Source of the DNA: Campylobacteraceae bacterium
Lineage (GTDB): Bacteria > Campylobacterota > Campylobacteria > Campylobacterales > Sulfurovaceae
Length of the DNA stretch: 15,040 nucleotides
Assembly (NCBI GenBank): GCA_027083895.1
Contig: JALWMN010000124.1
Location: 1-15,040, forward strand
Direction: 5' to 3'
Positions 9,337 through 15,040 of the stretch are shown in pieces. The notes beneath the pieces were generated by a model. That model made no database searches. It was given only the letters and a program-made list of their open reading frames with translations, and was not told where the DNA came from. The translations under genes and the position numbers were made by a program. Numbering within the stretch: the stretch's first letter is position 1; every line of letters starts with the position of its first letter.

Positions 9337-9884
9337 TATGCTGCCTCTTTAGTTACAATGTTAATAATTTTAGATGCATCCAATGGAATATCATCTCCAC
9401 TTATGCTCTCATCTAAAACTTTTGCTGTGGTCTCTTTTACCATTTTTCTCTCTTCAATACTGCACTTCTCTTCAAAGAGTTTATCAAGTAGTGCAAGCTC
9501 TTGCTCTGCTTTAGCAAGTGTTTGCTCTTTTATCAACTCAAGTTCAGCTTTTGCATCATCTAAAATCTCTTTAGCACGAACTTTTGCCTTTTCTAGCTCC
9601 TCTTTAGATTTAAGCTGAGCCTCTTTCGAAGCTTGTCTAGCAGCTTCTATCTCTCGTAATTCAGTTGCAATCGACTCTGTTCTTGCTTTTAAAAAGTTTT
9701 TGAATGGTTCTGCTAAGAGATAGTATAAAAGTCCCGCTAATAAAATAAAGTTAAATGCTCTTGGTACAAAGTCGGTATGCCTACCAGTAATCTCAAAATA
9801 TTTTTGTGCAGCTTCACTATCTCCATTTGCCATCAAAAGAGCTGGAAGAGCACATACTAATGCAATCTTTATCAAACTACCCAT
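9336..9884 (-). CDS. atpF: F1F0 ATP synthase b subunit, signal-peptide-like N-terminus
   Basis: This 182-aa peripheral-stalk subunit has a membrane helix at about 42-60 (RAFNFILLAGLLYYLLAEP). It is followed by a long charged coiled-coil arm (about 62-150) that reaches delta on F1. Before the membrane helix sits a second hydrophobic stretch, residues 1-19 (SLIKIALVCALPALLMA), which looks like a cleavable Sec signal followed by a polar stretch of about 20 residues. Canonical b subunits begin directly with one membrane helix. The extra segment would set the mature N-terminus in the periplasm with the arm in the cytoplasm. AAGGATG precedes the ATG. The gene lies 12 nt after atpF' and overlaps atpH by one base. 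Together with atpF' it probably forms a b-b' heterodimeric stalk. Confidence 0.94.
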   Translation of the reverse strand: MGSLIKIALVCALPALLMANGDSEAAQKYFEITGRHTDFVPRAFNFILLAGLLYYLLAEPFKNFLKARTESIATELREIEAARQASKEAQLKSKEELEKAKVRAKEILDDAKAELELIKEQTLAKAEQELALLDKLFEEKCSIEERKMVKETTAKVLDESISGDDIPLDASKIINIVTKEAA

Positions 9885-9896
9885 TTTTCATCCTTA

Positions 9897-10319
9897 TTAT
9901 AGCTGCGAAAATTTAGCTTTAAGAGCCTCTTTAATAAGAGGGATTTGGGAGAGAATCCCATTTTTAATCTCTTCCCTCTCCTTCTGAAGACTTTGAACAA
10001 ATGAAGCATATGCTTTTTCTAACTCTGCCTCTTTTGCCTTAATCATTGCCTCTGCTTCAGCTTCAACCTCTCTTTTACCCTCTTGTTTTAACTGGTTTGC
10101 CTCTTGCTTTGCACTACTTAAAATCTCCTCTGCTTCACGTTTTAATGCATCTGCATTACTTGTTAACTTTTGTGACTCTTCGCGATCTTTTGCTATTGTT
10201 AAGTCGCGTTGATCCATAAAGTTAAGAAGCGGTTGATAGAGTGCACTATTTAAGTAGACGATGAGACCAATAAATAGCAGTAAAACTATCAACATCAATG
10301 ATGGTACTAGCTCTAGCAT
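9897..10319 (-). CDS. atpF': F1F0 ATP synthase b' subunit
   Basis: The 140-aa protein is a second b-type stalk subunit. A single N-terminal membrane helix (about 4-29, LVPSLMLIVLLLFIGLIVYL) is followed by YQPLLNFMDQRD at the membrane exit. A long Glu/Lys/Ala coiled coil, lacking prolines until near the C-terminus, completes it. Such b/b' pairs are known in photosynthetic bacteria, chloroplasts and Campylobacterota. The start chosen is ATG at 10317-10319, preceded by a near-ideal AGGAGG. An in-frame TTG eight codons upstream would place that ribosome site inside the gene. It is the first atp gene, 54 nt after parB, with a candidate promoter in the gap. The subunit a and c genes are not nearby, consistent with the scattered atp genes of this group. 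Confidence 0.94.
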   Translation of the reverse strand: MLELVPSLMLIVLLLFIGLIVYLNSALYQPLLNFMDQRDLTIAKDREESQKLTSNADALKREAEEILSSAKQEANQLKQEGKREVEAEAEAMIKAKEAELEKAYASFVQSLQKEREEIKNGILSQIPLIKEALKAKFSQL

Positions 10320-10344
10320 TCTTCCTCCTGTAAAAATTTGCAAG

Positions 10345-10353
10345 ATTGTACCA
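10345..10353 (-). promoter_or_regulatory. Candidate extended -10 promoter for the atp operon
   Basis: The minus strand reads TGGTACAAT in the 54-nt parB-atpF' gap, a TACAAT -10 hexamer with an upstream TGn extension. A start near 10338 would leave a leader of about 20 nt containing the strong AGGAGG of atpF'. No convincing -35 hexamer is seen; the corresponding region falls at the parB 3' end near a C6 run on the minus strand. This could let atp expression exceed that of the upstream parAB genes. Activity is inferred. Confidence 0.48.
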
Positions 10354-10373
10354 TTTTGCTATTTAAAGGGGGG

Positions 10374-11261
10374 TTAAACTTTTCTTATGCTCTCTATAAA
10401 GGTAAGAAATTCTTCTAAATCGTGCTTGCTATCGAGTAGTATCTCTACACTTTGACGCTTAACTTTAACTTTAAATGGAATTTTTTCTTTAATTTGTGCA
10501 GCTTGCTCTTTAGATATTACAAATTGTGACATATCTTCTACTTTGTTGTTACTTGCAACGCCACCTTTTAGTCGCTGTACTAACTTCTCAGCCTCACGTA
10601 CACTTAATTTTTGCCCTATTATTGTATCTGCTGCTAGCTTCTGCTCTTGAGGATCCAAATTTACAAGTATCTTTGCATGTCCTTGCGTTAATGTTCCAGA
10701 TACTATGGCTTCTTGAATCTCAGGCAATAGCGACAATAGCCGTAGCGTATTTGTAATTTGAGAGCGACTCTTATGTACAATATCTGCTAACTGCTCATGT
10801 GTAATCTTATGAACATCTAAAAGCTCTTTATATGAGTGAGCCAACTCTATTGGATTTAAATTCTCTCTTTGGATATTTTCAATAAGAGCCAACTCTCGCA
10901 TACGTAGATCATCTAACTCTACATCTGCAATAATTGCTTTAATCGTTTTTAAATTGGCTAATTTACTTGCCCGAAGTCGTCTCTCTCCAGCAATTAATAT
11001 ATAGCGGCCATTATGCTCTATTACAACAATAGGTTGTAGCAATCCATGATGCTTAATTGAATCTGAAAGCTCTTGCAGCTTCTCTTGATCAAAATGCTTT
11101 CTTGGCTGGTAAGGGTTTGGATCGATACTCTCAATATCTAACTCTGCTACAATATCGCTTTGTGGAGCCTCATCAACTGCTTCATTAAACTGAGACTCAT
11201 AAGTAGCCCCAATCTCCTCTAAAATATCCCCTAATCCACGACCTAAACCACTCTTTGCCAT
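10374..11261 (-). CDS. parB: Chromosome-partitioning protein ParB (Spo0J family)
   Basis: The 295-aa protein has the full ParB plan. A ParA-stimulating N-terminal tail (KSGLGRGLGDIL, 3-14) is followed by a linker and then the N-terminal CTPase domain. That domain contains the PNPYQPRKHF box (48-57), the GERRLRA box (92-98) and ENIQRENLNPIE (128-139). A helix-turn-helix lies at about 155-176 (THEQLADIVHKSRSQITNTL), and a C-terminal dimerisation domain lies at about 245-295. It should bind parS sites, slide along DNA as a CTP-dependent clamp and load chromosome-segregation factors. It lies 3 nt after parA, with AGAGGAT as ribosome site. I found no parS-like inverted repeat (core TTTCACGTGAAA) in the window. 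Confidence 0.96.
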   Translation of the reverse strand: MAKSGLGRGLGDILEEIGATYESQFNEAVDEAPQSDIVAELDIESIDPNPYQPRKHFDQEKLQELSDSIKHHGLLQPIVVIEHNGRYILIAGERRLRASKLANLKTIKAIIADVELDDLRMRELALIENIQRENLNPIELAHSYKELLDVHKITHEQLADIVHKSRSQITNTLRLLSLLPEIQEAIVSGTLTQGHAKILVNLDPQEQKLAADTIIGQKLSVREAEKLVQRLKGGVASNNKVEDMSQFVISKEQAAQIKEKIPFKVKVKRQSVEILLDSKHDLEEFLTFIESIRKV

Positions 11262-11264
11262 CTT

Positions 11265-12044
11265 CTATCCTCTTAAAATAGCAGATGCAAGAGCTTTATA
11301 TGCCTGTGATCCTTTAGAGTTCTTCGCATAAGTAATAACTGGTTCGCCAAAACTTGGACTCTCTGCTACTTTTACATTTCTTGGCACTACAATATACTCT
11401 TTTCTATTCTTAAAGAGTTTATCTTTAAAATGGTGCTCTAAATCGGCCAAAACCTGTTTTGAGAGATTATTTTGGCTTGAATACATCGTTGGTAAAAAGC
11501 CTCGAATCTTCAATTTTGGATTGATCGATTTTTTTATAAGTCCAATCGTATTTAGAAGCTGGGCCAACCCTTCTAAAGCAAAAAACTCACACTGAATAGG
11601 TACAATAATAGAGTCAGAAGCACTCAATGCATTAATTGTAATTGGTCCAAGTGCTGGAGGCGAATCAATAATTATATAGTCATAAAGATCGCTCACTTTC
11701 TCTAGCTTCTCTTTAAGAATTAACTCCCGATTTTTATTCTTTTTGTCATAAAACTCCCTCTCAATACCAACCAAACCAATATTTGAGGGTGCTAAATCTA
11801 AATTTTTAATCTCTGTCTTTATAATAATCTCTGGAAGCTCTTTTAATCCTACTAAGACATGATAGATATTAAACTCATGCTCGTTTCGTTTAAAACCTAA
11901 ATTTGTAGTTGCATTAGCTTGTGGATCTGCATCTATTAAAAGAACTCTCTTCTTATTTTTAGCTAAAGATGCAGCTAAATTTACAGCTGTTGTTGTTTTC
12001 CCCACTCCACCTTTTTGGTTAGCAATACTTATTACTTCACTCAT
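11265..12044 (-). CDS. parA: Chromosome-partitioning ATPase ParA (Soj family)
   Basis: This 259-aa protein is a Walker-type ParA/Soj ATPase. The deviant Walker A motif KGGVGKTT is at 11-18, with the signature lysine at position 11. Walker A' LLIDADPQ is at 35-42, and the Walker B region DYIIIDSPPALGPI lies near 122-135. It binds DNA nonspecifically as an ATP dimer and moves ParB-bound origins apart. The 259-aa length without an N-terminal DNA-binding domain fits the chromosomal rather than the long plasmid type. The ATG overlaps the birA stop by 4 nt (ATGA), so it is likely translationally coupled. parB follows immediately. Confidence 0.96.
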   Translation of the reverse strand: MSEVISIANQKGGVGKTTTAVNLAASLAKNKKRVLLIDADPQANATTNLGFKRNEHEFNIYHVLVGLKELPEIIIKTEIKNLDLAPSNIGLVGIEREFYDKKNKNRELILKEKLEKVSDLYDYIIIDSPPALGPITINALSASDSIIVPIQCEFFALEGLAQLLNTIGLIKKSINPKLKIRGFLPTMYSSQNNLSKQVLADLEHHFKDKLFKNRKEYIVVPRNVKVAESPSFGEPVITYAKNSKGSQAYKALASAILRG

Positions 12045-12676
12045 CGTAAACTATATATCCTTTCATTATCTATCAAGAGGGCACCATCGGTGCATAGAGT
12101 AGCCTTAGTCAACGCTCTTTTAACGCCATTTATAGTTGCTGAATAGTTTTTATTTCTTTCAAATTCTAACCTAAATTTACTAAAAATCTCCTGCCATTTT
12201 GGAGCTTTTTTTAATAGCAAAAAATATGATTCTACGATCTCTGGAACCCTTTTTTTAATATGAAAATATCCAAAATTCTCTTCCCGTGGAACAAGATTTA
12301 TACCAATTCCTACTATATAGAACTCCCGAATCTGTTGAGTTACCACTCCTCCCGATTTTTTGTTTTTTATATAGATATCGTTTGGCCATTTTAACCAACA
12401 CTCACCCCCCATTTCGCAAAGCAACTCCTTCATTAGATAGGCAAAATAGATAGAAGCAGAGCTTATAGGCAAATCTTTTGGCAGATGTTCTTTTTTGTAA
12501 CAAAACGAAAAAAGAAGATCCCCCTCCTTTGCAATCCAACTATTGTTGCGGCTCCCAATTCCAGCACTCTGCTGCTGCGTAACTATTGCAAGCTCTCTAT
12601 TTATCTCTCCGCTTCTTACTCGTTCTATAAGATATTTTTGTGTAGAAGGAAGCCTCTTAAAGTATAAAATCTCCAA
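12041..12676 (-). CDS. birA: Biotin-[acetyl-CoA-carboxylase] ligase, monofunctional, TTG start
   Basis: The 211-aa protein activates biotin as biotinyl-5'-AMP and transfers it to the biotin carboxyl carrier protein. The catalytic core includes the STQ motif (11-13), the biotin/ATP loop at 39-47 (GIGSRNNSW), KWPNDIY (96-102) with a following Lys107-Ser-Gly-Gly, and GIGINL (123-128). There is no N-terminal helix-turn-helix, so it should not repress biotin genes. The adenylate-binding loop is usually GRGR-x-G/N-x-W; here the first Arg is Ile and the second Ser-Arg is shifted, perhaps a lineage variant. The start is TTG at 12674-12676, with AAGGAG eight nucleotides upstream; no suitable ATG or GTG exists near it. 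It overlaps fmt by 20 nt and parA by 4 nt. Confidence 0.9.
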   Translation of the reverse strand: MEILYFKRLPSTQKYLIERVRSGEINRELAIVTQQQSAGIGSRNNSWIAKEGDLLFSFCYKKEHLPKDLPISSASIYFAYLMKELLCEMGGECWLKWPNDIYIKNKKSGGVVTQQIREFYIVGIGINLVPREENFGYFHIKKRVPEIVESYFLLLKKAPKWQEIFSKFRLEFERNKNYSATINGVKRALTKATLCTDGALLIDNERIYSLR

Positions 12677-13568
12677 CTTTTAATCTCCTTCCAGCTAAAT
12701 AGGCTTTTGCAGACATTCTCGCTTTTGATTTTGCTTGCAACTCCTCCACTTTTATCGAGCCTCTATTGCAACTAATAATTACGGCTTCCCTATCAACTCC
12801 TAAAATCTTTCCTGGAGGATATTTACCCTCTTTCTCAACCACACTTACCCCAAAAAGCTTTGTGCCATTTTCTAAAAAGAGTCCTGGCCATCCATAAAAA
12901 GCTGCTGCTTTTTGAGCTATTAGCTCTGCAGAGTTAAGAGTTACTAAACCATCTTCTCGCTTTATCTTTTTACACTTCGAAGCAATAGCTCCTACCTGCT
13001 CAATTGGCTGCAACTTCTCAAAATTCTTAAGTACCCTTACAGTAAGCTCTGCAGCCATTTCGCTAAGCTTTTGTGTCATCAAATCAAGTCGCAAAGCTTG
13101 GCTACTCTTGATAAATCGAAATCCAAGCATTGCTCCAGTATCTAAGCCCTCCTCCATAAGCATAGCCGTAACTCCACTATACTCATCACCATTTAGCAGT
13201 GCTTGCTGGATAGGCGATGCACCACGATATCTTGGTAGAATCGATGCATGCAAGTTAATACAAGGTGCAAGATCAAGCACCTCTTTTGGTAAGAGTTGCC
13301 CATAAGCTGCAACTACTATATAGTCTGGCTCCCTCTTTGCTATAGCTGCTATTACGTCACTCTCCTTTAAACTTAAAGGCTGCAAAACCTCAATCTTATG
13401 CTTCAGAGCCAACTCTTTTACTGGTGGCGGAGTCAAAATCTTTTTTCTTCCAACTGGTCTATCTGGTTGTGTAAAAACTAACTCTACTTCAATACCATTT
13501 TCTTTTATTAATCGCTCTAAGATTACTCTTGCGTACTCAGGTGTTCCCATATAGACTATCTTAATCAC
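12657..13568 (-). CDS. fmt: Methionyl-tRNA formyltransferase (GTG start)
   Basis: The 303-aa enzyme transfers a formyl group from 10-formyl-tetrahydrofolate to initiator Met-tRNA. The N-terminal Rossmann-type domain carries the catalytic triad equivalents Asn105 and His107 in [19 protein letters not shown], and Asp143 in [10 protein letters not shown]. The C-terminal tRNA-binding domain (about 200-303) begins after [12 protein letters not shown] at 13566-13568 is chosen as start: AAGGAG lies 5 nt upstream and the product begins (M)[12 protein letters not shown], as expected of Fmt. An upstream in-frame codon would add ten unconserved residues. The gene overlaps the proB stop by 8 nt (GTGATTAA), and the last proB codons form its ribosome site. 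birA overlaps its 3' end. Length is normal. Confidence 0.96.
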   Translation of the reverse strand: MIKIVYMGTPEYARVILERLIKENGIEVELVFTQPDRPVGRKKILTPPPVKELALKHKIEVLQPLSLKESDVIAAIAKREPDYIVVAAYGQLLPKEVLDLAPCINLHASILPRYRGASPIQQALLNGDEYSGVTAMLMEEGLDTGAMLGFRFIKSSQALRLDLMTQKLSEMAAELTVRVLKNFEKLQPIEQVGAIASKCKKIKREDGLVTLNSAELIAQKAAAFYGWPGLFLENGTKLFGVSVVEKEGKYPPGKILGVDREAVIISCNRGSIKVEELQAKSKARMSAKAYLAGRRLKVGDFIL

Positions 13569-14334
13569 CACTTCTCCTTCTAAAGAGTGTCCCTCCACGA
13601 TGTACCCCTTCTAAAAGAAACGATTGAGCATCTCTTAAATCAAAACCACTTGCTAAAAACATCTCTTTACCACGTTTTAACAAAAAGTCAGCTGCCTGAA
13701 GCTTTGTCACAATCCCACCTGTTGCAAATGCCCCATGTGGAGAGCAGCTATCATCAAGCTCCTCTTGTGAGAGAGACTCAACAACTTTTAGTGGCTTTGC
13801 ATCACTATCTTTTCTTGGATCGCTAGAGTAGTAGGCATCAATATCAGAAAGAATAACTAACATCGCTGCATCAAAATAGTAGGCTACATGAGCAGAGAGT
13901 CTATCGTTATCGCCAAAAACCAACTCCTCTGTTGCAGTAACGTCATTCTCATTTACAATTGGTACAATTCCCTTTTTTAAAAGTGTCTCTATAGCTCTCT
14001 TTGCATGCTCTGTTCTTTTGCGAGAATCAAAGTCATCTGCAGTTAAAAGGATTTGTGCAGTCAAGATACCATACTTCCCAAAGGCCTTTTGATACTGCTG
14101 CAATAAAAAAGGTTGTCCAATTGCCGCCAATGCTTGTTTCTCATCAACAACCGATCTATCGAGTGCTATCTGCGTATAACCAGCTGCAACTGCACCAGAG
14201 CTTACCAAGATAACCTCTTGACCACTCTTTTGAATCTTTGCAATTAAATCTACAAGTGCATTAAGCCTCTTAAGTGCAATTTTTCCATCCTCTGTTAAGA
14301 CATGAGAACCAACTTTTATTACAATTCGCTTCAA
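13561..14334 (-). CDS. proB: Glutamate 5-kinase, short form without PUA domain (TTG start)
   Basis: The 257-aa enzyme phosphorylates glutamate to gamma-glutamyl phosphate, the first step of proline synthesis. Amino-acid-kinase motifs are [10 protein letters not shown] (4-13), [10 protein letters not shown] (43-52), [20 protein letters not shown] (125-144), ILSDIDAYY (161-169) and [12 protein letters not shown] (204-215). The protein ends soon after GGTLF, lacking the PUA domain of the 367-aa E. coli enzyme; this short form is known in Campylobacterota. The start is TTG at 14332-14334, overlapping the obg stop by 4 nt (TTGA), with AGGAGGAG supplied by the last obg codons. proA is not in the window, so the rest of the proline pathway must be encoded elsewhere. 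Neighbouring obg is shared with many genomes where obg-proB adjacency is common. Confidence 0.95.
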   Translation of the reverse strand: MKRIVIKVGSHVLTEDGKIALKRLNALVDLIAKIQKSGQEVILVSSGAVAAGYTQIALDRSVVDEKQALAAIGQPFLLQQYQKAFGKYGILTAQILLTADDFDSRKRTEHAKRAIETLLKKGIVPIVNENDVTATEELVFGDNDRLSAHVAYYFDAAMLVILSDIDAYYSSDPRKDSDAKPLKVVESLSQEELDDSCSPHGAFATGGIVTKLQAADFLLKRGKEMFLASGFDLRDAQSFLLEGVHRGGTLFRRRSGD

Positions 14335-15040
14335 CTCTCCTCCTTCTTTGAAGAAGATTGCATCATATGGTAAAGCATATATTTAAGTGGCTCAAGATTT
14401 TTTCGAGCAACTGCTGAGATTGGCAAGACAAAGAGTGGTTTATTCTGATCATACTCGCTCCACTCCTCTTTTTCCTGCATAAAGCTCTTTAGCTCCTTAT
14501 AAGCTCCAAACTTTTGAGCAACACTATTAGCCTCTAAACCATTTGCATTTAAAAACTCCTCTATTTTACTATTAAGTTCATCTTCAGTAATTGCATCTAT
14601 CTTTGTAATGGCTATAGCAAAGGCTCTTTGGCTTAGCTGCTTTGAGTATTTTTGAATCTCCTCTTGCAAGGCTTCAAACTGATACCCCATCTCTCTATAG
14701 TTTGTTGCATCTATCATATAAAGAAGTGTCTTCGTCCGCTCTATATGGCGTAGAAACTCAAGCCCTAATCCTCTACCATCGCTTGCTCCCTCAATAATCC
14801 CTGGAATATCTGCCATCAAGAAAGACTCATACTCACTCACTTGCACTACACCAAGCTTTGGTGTAAGTGTTGTAAACTCATAATTAGCAACTTCTGGTCT
14901 TGCATTTGAGAGCGACGAAATAAGCGTCGATTTACCAACATTAGGAAAGCCCACTAATCCAACATCTGCAATTGACTTTAACTCTAAATAGACCCGTTTA
15001 GTCTCTCCTGGCAAACCTGGTTGTGCATAGGTTGGACGCT
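14331..15040 (-). CDS. obg: Obg/CgtA ribosome-associated GTPase (5' end outside window)
   Basis: This is the C-terminal 236 codons of an Obg GTPase; the frame is still open at the right edge. The first visible residues ([12 protein letters not shown]) are the end of the glycine-rich Obg fold. The G domain then shows G1 [10 protein letters not shown]2 in FTTLTP, G3 [21 protein letters not shown]4 ITKID and G5 PISAVA. G4 reads TKID rather than the usual NKxD, a substitution also seen in some other bacterial GTPases. The protein stops shortly after the G domain, with no long C-terminal extension. Obg acts in late 50S assembly and links growth to nucleotide levels. A TTG near 15012 could be mistaken for a start but lies inside the conserved domain junction. 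The final Lys-Lys-Glu-Glu-Ser codons contain the proB ribosome site. Confidence 0.95.
   Translation of the reverse strand, partial: RPTYAQPGLPGETKRVYLELKSIADVGLVGFPNVGKSTLISSLSNARPEVANYEFTTLTPKLGVVQVSEYESFLMADIPGIIEGASDGRGLGLEFLRHIERTKTLLYMIDATNYREMGYQFEALQEEIQKYSKQLSQRAFAIAITKIDAITEDELNSKIEEFLNANGLEANSVAQKFGAYKELKSFMQEKEEWSEYDQNKPLFVLPISAVARKNLEPLKYMLYHMMQSSSKKEES

Noticed and set aside
10125..10145. TTCACG occurrences (for example near 10137) as half of a parS site
   Set aside because: The second half of the palindrome (CGTGAA) is missing at each. No full or near-full parS was found around parAB in the window.
10320..10343. Longer atpF' start (TTG at 10343), and similarly longer starts for cpoB (TTG at 1507) and fmt (codon at 13598)
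   Set aside because: In each case a strong Shine-Dalgarno sequence lies inside the proposed extension and directly serves the downstream start, which also gives the expected N-terminus.

Overview
The window is a densely packed stretch of a bacterial chromosome in which every recognisable gene lies on the minus strand. The gene order, read in the direction of transcription (right to left), is obg - proB - fmt - birA - parA - parB - atpF' - atpF - atpH - atpA - atpG - atpD - atpC - tolQ - tolR - tolA - tolB - cpoB - slyD. From memory this matches the Cj0096-Cj0115 region of Campylobacter jejuni and its relatives almost gene for gene. That order, the split ATP synthase locus (no a or c subunit genes here), the short PUA-less glutamate 5-kinase and the low GC content point to a Campylobacterota (epsilonproteobacterial) member. 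A free-living Sulfurimonas/Sulfurovum-like lineage is plausible, but the genus cannot be fixed by eye.

Layout by transcription. (1) 15040-11265: obg (5' end outside the window), proB, fmt, birA and parA overlap one another by 4, 8, 20 and 4 nt, and parB follows parA after 3 nt. Three of the starts are TTG or GTG, each behind a Shine-Dalgarno sequence made from the last codons of the gene before. (2) 10319-4556: seven F-type ATP synthase genes (b', b, delta, alpha, gamma, beta, epsilon), with a candidate promoter just before atpF'. (3) 4549-722: tolQ-tolR-tolA start 6 nt after atpC, so a consumer of the proton-motive force is cotranscribed with the ATP synthase. tolB and cpoB follow after a 105-nt gap with its own candidate promoter. 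(4) 608-102: slyD, a metallochaperone-type FKBP with a Gly/Cys tail, has its own candidate promoter and a leader that can fold into a three-way junction. A hairpin/U-tract terminator closes the unit at about 34-74.

The genes cover nucleotide-driven ribosome maturation (Obg), proline synthesis (ProB), initiator tRNA formylation (Fmt), biotinylation (BirA), chromosome partition (ParAB), ATP synthesis, and the trans-envelope Tol machine that uses the proton-motive force during division. The most notable content-level departure from expectation is that pal, normally between tolB and cpoB/ybgF in this locus, is absent: tolB and cpoB are separated by only 8 nt.

No mobile element, CRISPR array, tRNA, rRNA or clearly novel multigene system is visible. 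The window is essentially a housekeeping locus. The points worth a second look are the missing pal, the slyD leader structure, the TolA transmembrane and linker features, and the repeated TACAAT promoter elements. Bases 1-33 carry no gene that can be called.
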